From Roseofilum halophilum BLCC-M91 (GTDB taxonomy: Bacteria > Cyanobacteriota > Cyanobacteriia > Cyanobacteriales > Desertifilaceae): a stretch of DNA of 40,688 nt. Made by a program: the position numbers and the translations under genes. The stretch's first letter is position 1. Each line of letters starts with the position of its first letter. A model generated the notes under the pieces. It was not told the origin of the DNA. It made no database searches and saw only the letters and a program-made list of their open reading frames with translations. This document shows positions 34,328-40,688 of this stretch, one piece after another. Location of the stretch: positions 1 to 40,688 of the forward strand of contig NZ_JAQPOK010000014.1 of assembly GCF_030068445.1 (NCBI RefSeq), written 5' to 3'.

Positions 34328-35688
34328 TGCTTGAACTTTTGATGCTCGCATAGGGCGGGATTGAGCGCAAACCAAGAGCCATCTGCATCTCGATATTCAA
34401 AGACAAACATACTGCGTAACAGGGTCAAGTATTCTAGGTCTCCCTGTACGCTTTGGTTATTGACCACGCGATACAAGAGTTCCCATTCTTCATCTTTAAT
34501 GGAGGTGGTTAAATAATCTCGACGGTCTCGAATCACTGCCTCTAGTATATCGCGGGAAAAGGGTGGGTCTTCTTGTTGCAAACAACTAAAGAGCATTCCG
34601 AGTAGGTTTCGCATGTGACCCCCACTGACTTCACAGAGGCGGTCTAAGGTATGGGGGTGGTCAAAGAGGTCTAAAATGTGGGATTTTTGCTCTTCTAAGG
34701 TTTGCTCTGGAAAGGCACGGGTTAAGACCATATGGTGCAGGAGTTCCATTCCCTGGGGAAAGGGTTGGCTGCTGCGGGTTTTTACTGGAACCATGGGTAA
34801 GACTTTGGGGGTAATGCCTCCTCCAAGTCTATTTTTGAGGGTTTCGCATTCACTGGAAAAAATCAGGGAGAGGGGAATGGTATAGACGAGATGGCAGTTG
34901 AGTTGACGCAGTTGCGCTCCCCGGTCAATAAAGAGGTATTCGGGTAAGAGTCGTCCGGTGGGCCCGGCTTGATTGTGTACTCGGTCGAGGTTATCGATAA
35001 TGACGACTAATCCTTTTTTCCCTTGCTGCTTGAGTTGTTCAGTGGCTACTTGCAGGAGTTCTCGGTTAATGGCTTCTAAAATACTGGCGGTGCGGGGTTC
35101 GAGATAGTTGCGAAGACGATGGCGCAGTTTTTGGCTTTCTTTGGTTTTGGCGGTAATTTTGGCGATACCGAGGGGAAGGGAGAATTCCATTTCGCCGCTA
35201 CTGTTGGCGCTGAGGTCTCCGACTCCGGGAATGGAGGCTTCGGCATTAAAATCGATGGGGGTTTGTAGAAAGTCTACGGCATCTTTGAGTAGGGTTTTGA
35301 AGGTGCGCGGTTGCAGTTGGATGGAGTGCTGCTGTAACTGTTCGCTGACTTGACGGGCGATCGCCAATAAAATATCGGTAATGTCAATATCGCCCATATC
35401 TAGGTCTTCTGAGGACTCAAAGTAGACGACCTCAAAGTTTTCTTGCTCTAGCAAGGCTTTTAAGCGCAAGAGTTCGGTGGATTTTCCGCAGCCAATATGG
35501 CCGGTGAACAGTTGGCAGGTGGGGCGATCGGGGGATAGGGTGATGATGGTACGACCCAAGGCTTTGACGATTTTGCCCCCCCGCACAGAAGAAAAATCAA
35601 TATAATAACGACGATTGTCAGGATCGCCTAGGTCTAAGGGTGTGGATGGATTACAGGCTTGGTAAAATTGCCCTAAATCTATGGTCAT
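34285..35688 (-). CDS. AAA/STAND-like P-loop ATPase
   Basis: A 467-residue ATPase. Walker A GHIGCGKST is at 63-71 and Walker B in LVVIIDNLDRVH near 230; a SGGHMRNLLGML stretch resembles the later sensor region. A C-terminal part (about 380-460) looks like a winged-helix or similar regulatory domain. No effector or DNA-binding domain is recognised and no membrane helix is seen. Its last 43 bases overlap the start of the giant nSTAND-WD40 gene, so the two are probably translationally coupled and act together. A heptamer repeat tract lies just upstream. Confidence 0.8.
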   Translation of the reverse strand: MTIDLGQFYQACNPSTPLDLGDPDNRRYYIDFSSVRGGKIVKALGRTIITLSPDRPTCQLFTGHIGCGKSTELLRLKALLEQENFEVVYFESSEDLDMGDIDITDILLAIARQVSEQLQQHSIQLQPRTFKTLLKDAVDFLQTPIDFNAEASIPGVGDLSANSSGEMEFSLPLGIAKITAKTKESQKLRHRLRNYLEPRTASILEAINRELLQVATEQLKQQGKKGLVVIIDNLDRVHNQAGPTGRLLPEYLFIDRGAQLRQLNCHLVYTIPLSLIFSSECETLKNRLGGGITPKVLPMVPVKTRSSQPFPQGMELLHHMVLTRAFPEQTLEEQKSHILDLFDHPHTLDRLCEVSGGHMRNLLGMLFSCLQQEDPPFSRDILEAVIRDRRDYLTTSIKDEEWELLYRVVNNQSVQGDLEYLTLLRSMFVFEYRDADGSWFALNPALCEHQKFKQWLTQNNTGKIATS

Positions 35689-35712
35689 AAGTTCGTGTAG
35701 CGCTACGCGCTA

Positions 35713-35747
35713 GGGAATGGGGAATAGGGAATAGGGAATGGGGAATG
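35713..35747. repeat. Five tandem GGGAATR heptamers
   Basis: GGGAATG, GGGAATA, GGGAATA, GGGAATG, GGGAATG in tandem, immediately upstream of the AAA ATPase gene. The adjacent AGCGCTACGCGCT (35699-35711) is palindrome-like. Confidence 0.8.
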
Positions 35748-35815
35748 GGAACATTGGGCCCCCAGTCAAGACCCATTGTTTCGGCTGTCGCCGACATGAA
35801 AATTGTTAATTGATA

Positions 35816-36025
35816 CTAGCATCCTAACCAGGTACAATCTCCCCGGCCGCCTCGTTGATCTCTGGCTTCTGGAGTGACTAAGGGTTGTATTAGATTTGGG
35901 TGACTTGGATCTGAAGTCCAAAATGAATCTAAGGGTTGTTCAGATGAGAGGCGATCGCCATACAGAGAACTAACCCCTAAACAGAATACGATCGCGATCG
36001 GTGCAATTTTACGATGATTCCACAT
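35816..36025 (-). CDS. Small exported peptide with C-terminal RGGRGDC motif
   Basis: A 69-residue protein, not recognised. An ATG at 36025 preceded by AAGGAG gives MWNHRK followed by a hydrophobic stretch (about 7-19) and a likely signal-peptidase region near SLYGDRL. The mature part (about 45 residues) is polar and Pro-rich, and ends in RDQRGGRGDCTWLGC with two Cys. The RGGRGDC stretch faintly resembles the start of DUF928 proteins and other short Gly/Arg-rich cyanobacterial tails, but homology is not claimed. It could be a secreted peptide or lipoprotein-like signal, though the first Cys is too far from the hydrophobic stretch for a lipobox. Confidence 0.55.
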   Translation of the reverse strand: MWNHRKIAPIAIVFCLGVSSLYGDRLSSEQPLDSFWTSDPSHPNLIQPLVTPEARDQRGGRGDCTWLGC

Positions 36026-36162
36026 GATAACCTTCTCCTTCACCCCATCGATCGGGGAGTTCTATAGAAACTCAGGTACATTCAGCATGACCTAATTGAC
36101 TATTCATCCCATCCTCACAGACTTCAGGAAGACCGGGTGCGGGTTGTTGTCTCTATACTCCT

Positions 36163-36178
36163 ATAGACGATCCATCTG
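36163..36178. repeat. Short hairpin in the upstream intergenic region
   Basis: TCTATA and TATAGA pair around CTCC in the gap between the small peptide gene and the second Uma2 gene. No other gene was seen in 36044-36252. Confidence 0.3.
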
Positions 36179-36252
36179 GTGTAAAAGTTCAGGATATTGT
36201 CATTAGAACCCATTCATTCAGCCAGGGGAGTGTCAACGCAGCCCTACTACAA

Positions 36253-36810
36253 CTACAACAATTTTTGCAAAGCGACGGTAAAACCGGGAATCACATCTTC
36301 TCCTTCTAACATTGCATTCTCTGGATATTGGGTAATCGAACCATCAGCACGATAAACAAAAGCACGACGATTGATGCGATCGATTAACCATCCTAATTTC
36401 ACCCCATTGTCGATATATTCTGCCATCTTTCCTTTTAACTTAGTTAAACTATCCGTCTTAGAACGAATTTCAATGACAAAATCAGGAACTATATCGCAAA
36501 ATTCGTCTTCTCCAGTATCCCACCCCTCTGGTAGACGTTCTTGGGCAATAAAAGCAGCATCAGGAGAGTATAACGCACCGTTAGGAAGTATAAAACCTGT
36601 ACTCGAACTAAAAACTTCTCCCAACTCATTAGAGTCTGCAAAGGCGAATAAATAGGCACCTGCTTTTAGTTCTCGATTACCCGAAATTTTTCCAGTTGGT
36701 GGCATTGTGATTAAAGTTCCATCGGCATTGCGTTCAAATCTCAGTTCGGGATTTTGGGAACTGAGTTGCATTAATGCTGCATCGGTAATGGGTTTAATGG
36801 CTAGGGTCAT
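36253..36810 (-). CDS. Uma2 family endonuclease-like protein (second copy)
   Basis: A 185-residue Uma2/DUF820 protein, only distantly similar to the one at 23430. It has NADGTLITMPPTGKISG, Pro83-Asp84 in YSPDAAFIAQERL, Glu114 and Arg116 in DFVIEIRSKTDSL, and LGWLIDRINRRAFVYR near the end. The substitution of Arg for the usual Lys or Ser next to Glu114 may weaken activity. It is transcribed away from the small peptide gene and lies 118 bases after HerA; shared transcription with herA is possible. Confidence 0.9.
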   Translation of the reverse strand: MTLAIKPITDAALMQLSSQNPELRFERNADGTLITMPPTGKISGNRELKAGAYLFAFADSNELGEVFSSSTGFILPNGALYSPDAAFIAQERLPEGWDTGEDEFCDIVPDFVIEIRSKTDSLTKLKGKMAEYIDNGVKLGWLIDRINRRAFVYRADGSITQYPENAMLEGEDVIPGFTVALQKLL

Positions 36811-36928
36811 GGTAGCGCGATCGCATTGGTTTGCTTGTTTCCTCTCATATTAACGCTCTCAGGACTCTAGACCCTGGAGGGCATTGAACAGAGTCTTGAA
36901 ATCTTACCTAAAAACCGATCGCGATACC

Positions 36929-38629
36929 TTAATCAATACTGCGACCATTGAAGACTTGGGGGGCTTCTCGTTTTGCTGGCGGGGCGGCGCTGGCTTGCCG
37001 TTGTTGCTGTTGATCTTTTTGAAAGTAATGTTGCCAGAGTTCGGGGGCGTTGAGGGTGTCGCCTCCGTGACGGGTGAGCCGTTGACGGATGCGACAGAGG
37101 ACAGGAGTATTGACACAAGCTCCAGCAATGATGGCTTGACCTTTGGTGAGGGCGGGGAGTTCGTTGAGCAGGTCTCGTCCGGCTGCTTCTACGCCGTGTT
37201 TGAGGCTATCTTGGTCTACGGGGTTGATGATGCGGAGTAGAAATTGGCTCATGCATTGGGAGAGTACATCGGAGTCGAGTTTTCCGGGGCGCTGGGTGAT
37301 CAGACCGACTCCGAGGCCAAATTTACGCCCTTCGCTGAGGATGGTTCGCAGCATGGCTTTACACCGGGAGGGTTCGTGAGCGGGGGCGAAGCGATGGGCT
37401 TCTTCGAGGAGAATGAAGACGGGAAAGGGAAGATAGTTGTCATCGCCGGGGAGAAGTTTTTGTTTTTGGGTGTTCATCCGCGCTTGATAGCTTTGGCGCA
37501 AAAGGGCGGCACAGATGACTTGTTGTTCTTCTTGGGGTATTTCGTTCATTTGTAGAACGGTGACTTGGCCGGGTTCAAAGAGGTTTTGGGGGGTGAGGTG
37601 TTTGTAGGCGTGGAAATGGGGCGATCGCTCTAAGCGTTCGAGTTTCCATTCTAGAGCAGGGGCTGAACTGCCGACTTTTTCGTTGCCTTCGTCGTCAGTT
37701 TGGCGATCGGCTTCATAGACGGCGGCAATGAGATCTTGCACATCCCAGCGATATTCGGAGTTTTTGTGTCTTTTGAGGATGTTAAAGGCTTTGCTGAGGA
37801 TGGACTGTTGGCGATCGCTCATTGTCGGTAACAGCATCAAAATATCGTAGTAGTCCAAGGACGACAAGCGAATATGCACGTCTTCGGGCAGCAGAATTTT
37901 CACTTGGGGATAATAACCATCTTCACCCCGAAAAGCGGAATGCCCTTGTAAGTCGGCTAAGGTTCCATACTCTCCGTGGGGGTCGAAAATTAAGACCGGG
38001 GCGCGGTTGTGGGGGGCGAGAAATTCTTCGATCAGTACCCCAGCCGTGTAGGATTTTCCTGAACCCGTGCCCGCAAGAATGGCTAGGTGGGTACTGACTA
38101 ATTCTTTCACATCTAAAACCACGGGCACATCGCCACCGGGACGCAGGAGAATTGACCCCATGTGGGCGCTACCGATTTCTGCTTGCTGTTTGCGGTTGAT
38201 CGCGGACTGTAAGAGGCGATCGCTCGCCAACATCACTTTTGCGCCCGGATCGGGGGACTGGCGAGGGTTAAGAAATCCTAAGTTCGGGTGAAAATACCCA
38301 ATCACGTCTACGGTGACCTCGTAGAGTTCGGGATTTTTATCTGTAAATCCCACTAAGGCGGCGATCGCCTCTGGACTGGTTTCTGGGTCGGCAAAGATGC
38401 GATCGGGAAAGTGATCGATTAGACTTATGTTTGAGATTTTGCCGAGAATTTTCTGAGTTTCATCCCCCGAAATCAACGAATAATAAACAAATTCTCCAAT
38501 TTTGACTTGGCGATTATTCGTTGTAATAAACACATATTGATTTCCCGTTTCACCTGGGCCTTTCACTGTACCAATAATCTGGACAGAAGTGGTGGGCGGG
38601 AATTCTGGGGATTCTTGTACCTGGGTCAT
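36929..38629 (-). CDS. HerA-like ATPase (DUF87)
   Basis: A 566-residue hexameric DNA-translocase-type ATPase. Residues about 14-65 look like a HAS-barrel (VQIIGTVKGPGETGNQYVF). Walker A GTGSGKS is at 187-193, Walker B in VFILLEEAHRFAPAHE and the sensor stretch in LITQRPGKLDSDVLSQC. HerA usually works with the nuclease NurA in DNA end processing, or with Sir2 or other effectors in defence; neither is seen next to it. The C-terminal 30 residues are Gln/Ala-rich and unlikely to be structured. The start is an ATG 7 bases after a CCTAGG palindrome. Confidence 0.9.
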   Translation of the reverse strand: MTQVQESPEFPPTTSVQIIGTVKGPGETGNQYVFITTNNRQVKIGEFVYYSLISGDETQKILGKISNISLIDHFPDRIFADPETSPEAIAALVGFTDKNPELYEVTVDVIGYFHPNLGFLNPRQSPDPGAKVMLASDRLLQSAINRKQQAEIGSAHMGSILLRPGGDVPVVLDVKELVSTHLAILAGTGSGKSYTAGVLIEEFLAPHNRAPVLIFDPHGEYGTLADLQGHSAFRGEDGYYPQVKILLPEDVHIRLSSLDYYDILMLLPTMSDRQQSILSKAFNILKRHKNSEYRWDVQDLIAAVYEADRQTDDEGNEKVGSSAPALEWKLERLERSPHFHAYKHLTPQNLFEPGQVTVLQMNEIPQEEQQVICAALLRQSYQARMNTQKQKLLPGDDNYLPFPVFILLEEAHRFAPAHEPSRCKAMLRTILSEGRKFGLGVGLITQRPGKLDSDVLSQCMSQFLLRIINPVDQDSLKHGVEAAGRDLLNELPALTKGQAIIAGACVNTPVLCRIRQRLTRHGGDTLNAPELWQHYFQKDQQQQRQASAAPPAKREAPQVFNGRSID

Positions 38630-38958
38630 GGCCTAGCCTAGGTGGATTGTTTGCGAAAAGATTAAAAAAAGATAAAAAAGAGAGGCGCTTTTGAGGAAAT
38701 GGCTTGCCTGGGAAAAAAGTTTGCGGAATTTTCGGATTTCTTTTGGTAGAACCGTATTGTACCCTGTAACTAGGCTTTGTGGATTAGAAATCCTCCCCAA
38801 TGGATTAAAGAATTGGAGTTAGTTTCAACCCTTTTCTGTTGGCCATTGATCCATAGATCTCTCATTCGATCTTAACCCTTTTACGGTTTTTTTCACGAAA
38901 AAAAAGAGTGGGAGAACGGAAGCCGGGTTACTTTAGTACGCGGAGGAAGTTCGACTCA
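38630..38958. other. Intergenic region between herA and iscB
   Basis: This stretch of about 330 bases holds no convincing gene. It should contain the herA promoter near 38640-38780. A tract with T7 (38888-38894) and A8 (38899-38906) runs around CACG. The right part, from about 38910, probably belongs to the iscB element's end. No tRNA or riboswitch was seen. Confidence 0.5.
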
Positions 38959-38974
38959 GGCGGTTTTAACCGCC
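38959..38974 (-). repeat. Perfect palindrome at the 3' side of iscB
   Basis: GGCGGTTTTAACCGCC is a 16-base perfect palindrome starting 8 bases after the iscB stop. It resembles the subterminal right-end hairpins of IS200/IS605-type elements that are cut by TnpA, and could also serve as a terminator. It is flanked by TTCGACTCA. Confidence 0.6.
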
Positions 38975-38981
38975 GTGAATC

Positions 38982-40442
38982 TTAGAATAAACTTAGTTGC
39001 TCTCCTTCTGTTCCTTTAGATTTACGAGTACGTTTGATTTTAGTTTTGATTGTTTGAGTGGAAAACTCAGTAGTATTAAAGAGGTTAAGTTGAGTTGGAG
39101 TTATTGGTTTATTAATTGTGGGTTTAACAACCTTGACTTTTTGCTTAACCCATTCTCCAAATCCATAATTAAAACCATCAGATTTATGAGTATGTTCGCA
39201 ATATTTATGACTAATACCCTGGACAAGTTCAGTTTTAGTTTTGATATTAAAACTGCCAGTTTTTCTAACAGCAACTCGACCGAGATAAGTGCCGATTTTC
39301 TTTCCTTTAGTTACAACAGCTTTAACCATGTCTCCAGTCTGAAAACCAAAGAAGGATTTCTGTCTTAATTTAGGTGCGCATCCAGGAAAACCGTACTTAT
39401 CAGAATTAACCATCTGACGAGTACCTCTACCCATAGCTTTGATTAGCAAGGGTTGATAACCTTTAACATTTAAGCTGTTAGGAGTTGACAGGCCCACGCA
39501 GGCTGCATCAGTCCAATGAGATTTGCTGATTCCCAAACGCTTGCGATTAAATTTAGTTAATCCTCCAGAACCAATCTCAACTGGTAGTCCGGTAGCTTCG
39601 AGAATTTCCTTGAGTTTCCAACGAGTCGCATTAACAGCGGCAGCGTCAGCCAAAGGTTGTTTTCGTTGTTTCTCAATTATTGCTAATAAATTAGGTCTAT
39701 CTGATAGAAAATCAGCAGGTAATTGATTGTCTTTTTTCTGATTACACTTTACACAACTTAAGACTAAATTGGAAACTCTATCGCTCCCCCCTTTCGATTT
39801 TGGATGAAAGTGGTCGAGATTAAAATGCCCTTCTTTAGTATGGCAATAAACGCAAGTTCTGTTAAATTTCTCAAGCAAATATTCCCTGACCTCGTAGCCA
39901 AATAGTTCACCTTTCTGGTATTCAGTTCCATTAATTTCTGGGTTGACCATTTTCTGACTATCAAACCTAACTAATTCCATACTGATAGCAGAAATTGGAG
40001 CTAATCGACATAGCTTTTTAACCCAAGATTCGATGTTATAAACTCTGGACATTAACGATGGAGGCAACCATCCTTTGGAGCGGCGGCGATTGAGGAAGCG
40101 TGGCTTACGGTAACGGGTCTTGCGGTTACGTCTTGACCTTCTTAACGTCCGACGGTCATTTAATTTCTCCCGAATCTGAAGCCCGCGATGCTCTAACTCA
40201 GCGCACCAAACGATATTAGTTTCAGAAACTATTGCTAAACCAGTAGTCTTAGCACCAGGGTCAATCTTTATTTTTAATTCCTTGGGTTCCGAAGTTAATT
40301 CCTCCTTCAAAATAATCGTAAACGGATACCTGCGAAATACTGCTGCTTTCCCTTGCTTTAATACCTTTCTAGCAACAGCCGGATGCACTGAATTGCAGGG
40401 TTTTCTATTAGTATCCAGTACAAAGACTGAATTGTTATTCAT
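38982..40442 (-). CDS. iscB: IscB RNA-guided nuclease (RuvC-HNH)
   Basis: A 486-residue IscB, the IS200/IS605-linked ancestor of Cas9 that uses an omega RNA to cut DNA. In order: PLMP-like N-terminus (VHPAVARKVLKQGKAAVFRR), RuvC-I with Asp61 in KIDPGAKTTGLAIV, an Arg-rich bridge helix (97-121), RuvC-II with Glu156 in SMELVRFD, the HNH with CVYC (197/200), NLDHFHPKSKGG (His211) and CVKC (230/233), and RuvC-III with Asp312 in KSHWTDAACVG. All key residues are present, so it may be active. The ATG at 40442 follows AGGAG by 7 bases; an upstream in-frame start at 40511 would enter the RNA. A structured RNA precedes it. No tnpA is in the window. Confidence 0.95.
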   Translation of the reverse strand: MNNNSVFVLDTNRKPCNSVHPAVARKVLKQGKAAVFRRYPFTIILKEELTSEPKELKIKIDPGAKTTGLAIVSETNIVWCAELEHRGLQIREKLNDRRTLRRSRRNRKTRYRKPRFLNRRRSKGWLPPSLMSRVYNIESWVKKLCRLAPISAISMELVRFDSQKMVNPEINGTEYQKGELFGYEVREYLLEKFNRTCVYCHTKEGHFNLDHFHPKSKGGSDRVSNLVLSCVKCNQKKDNQLPADFLSDRPNLLAIIEKQRKQPLADAAAVNATRWKLKEILEATGLPVEIGSGGLTKFNRKRLGISKSHWTDAACVGLSTPNSLNVKGYQPLLIKAMGRGTRQMVNSDKYGFPGCAPKLRQKSFFGFQTGDMVKAVVTKGKKIGTYLGRVAVRKTGSFNIKTKTELVQGISHKYCEHTHKSDGFNYGFGEWVKQKVKVVKPTINKPITPTQLNLFNTTEFSTQTIKTKIKRTRKSKGTEGEQLSLF

Positions 40443-40511
40443 TGAAAAACTCCTATTTCTAGGGTAATGTTCGCCTTGCCAATGTTGCATCTCGGCACTT
40501 CCAAATAGCAC

Positions 40512-40688
40512 CGCTTTACCCCTCGTAAACTTTTAACTATTTGGTTTCAGAAGCTCGGAACTGGCGAGGCATTCCAAGGTGAGAACTTTGGCTCTTAAAT
40601 GCAACGTAGCCCTTTAGGGGCTTAGGCGGGTCAGCTACCTAAATTAACGAGGCAGTGAGCCGCCGTCTCTTTAGAGCGGGGTGCTGAC
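40512..40688 (-). ncRNA. HEARO/omega RNA of IscB (partly outside window)
   Basis: The 177 bases upstream of iscB fold into a compact structure. Plus-strand arms are: GCATT (40569-40573)/AATGC (40598-40602) enclosing CCAA (40574-40577)/TTGG (40588-40591); AGCCC (40608-40612)/GGGCT (40618-40622); GGCGG (40625-40629)/CCGCC (40660-40664); and GTCAGC (40630-40635)/GCTGAC (40683-40688). The last two cross, giving a pseudoknot. This matches HEARO/omega RNA placement. The guide segment would lie 5' of the RNA, beyond 40688. The end nearest the gene is not certain. Confidence 0.8.

Noticed and set aside
34328-34375. Longer N-terminus for the giant nSTAND protein
   Set aside because: It would enlarge the overlap with the ATPase gene and adds a basic Cys-containing segment lacking family character; the ATG at 34327 is preferred.
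36884-38291. Plus-strand open frames opposite herA
   Set aside because: They lie antisense to a clear HerA ATPase with Walker motifs, and show no recognisable domain.
38882-38912. Possible terminator hairpin of T and A tracts
   Set aside because: The stem would be nearly all A-T pairs and too weak to call.

Overview
The window looks like chromosomal DNA of a filamentous cyanobacterium. It is rich in the HIP1 octamer GCGATCGC, carries ndhB (a plastid-type NDH-1 subunit), a GUN4-domain protein, xisH/xisI genes and Uma2-family genes, and has the short heptamer (ATTACCC-like) and palindromic dispersed repeats common in such genomes. No tRNA, rRNA or CRISPR array was seen.

Layout. 0-2 kb: three xisI genes in tandem, only the middle one with an intact xisH; the other two follow decayed xisH 3' ends. 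2-3.7 kb: an adenosine/adenine deaminase and a DUF4330 protein. 3.7-9.3 kb (minus strand): two large single-pass membrane proteins that look like one transcription unit. Both have beta-rich N-terminal domains; one ends in a WD40 propeller and the other in four Cys-pair beta repeats. Dispersed palindromic repeats have been inserted in frame into both. 9.4-16 kb: hemC, a thioredoxin-like protein, an MFS-HEAT-cyclic-nucleotide-domain fusion and a GT39/ArnT-type glycosyltransferase. 16-21.6 kb: a CPBP intramembrane protease fused to a long exported domain, a small helical protein, moaE, a VOC protein, an aldo/keto reductase and a SpoIIAA-like protein. 21.7-25.2 kb: ndhB, a Uma2 gene flanked by a 103-bp direct duplication of the ndhB 5' region, and a membrane-anchored GUN4 protein. 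25.3-29.2 kb: a universal stress protein, a GT-B-like glycosyltransferase, a YjbQ protein, then a zinc uptake unit (Zur-like box, znuC, znuB) without znuA.

29.2-40.7 kb (minus strand) is the accessory part. It holds a two-gene NTPase unit, in which an AAA/STAND ATPase overlaps a giant protein with a degenerate P-loop domain, TPR-like helices, an nSTAND NTPase, a coiled coil, a membrane helix and 14 WD40 repeats. After it come a small secreted Cys-containing peptide, a second Uma2 gene, a HerA-type ATPase and a complete IscB nuclease. A highly structured HEARO/omega RNA precedes iscB and reaches the window edge; a perfect palindrome follows it.

The strongest candidates for something undescribed are the overlapping AAA + nSTAND-TM-WD40 pair (29.2-35.7 kb), the paired envelope proteins (3.7-9.3 kb) and the Uma2 gene sitting between duplicated ndhB leaders. 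The IscB/omega RNA element is a known type, but its RNA structure is unusually readable here, including a predicted pseudoknot.
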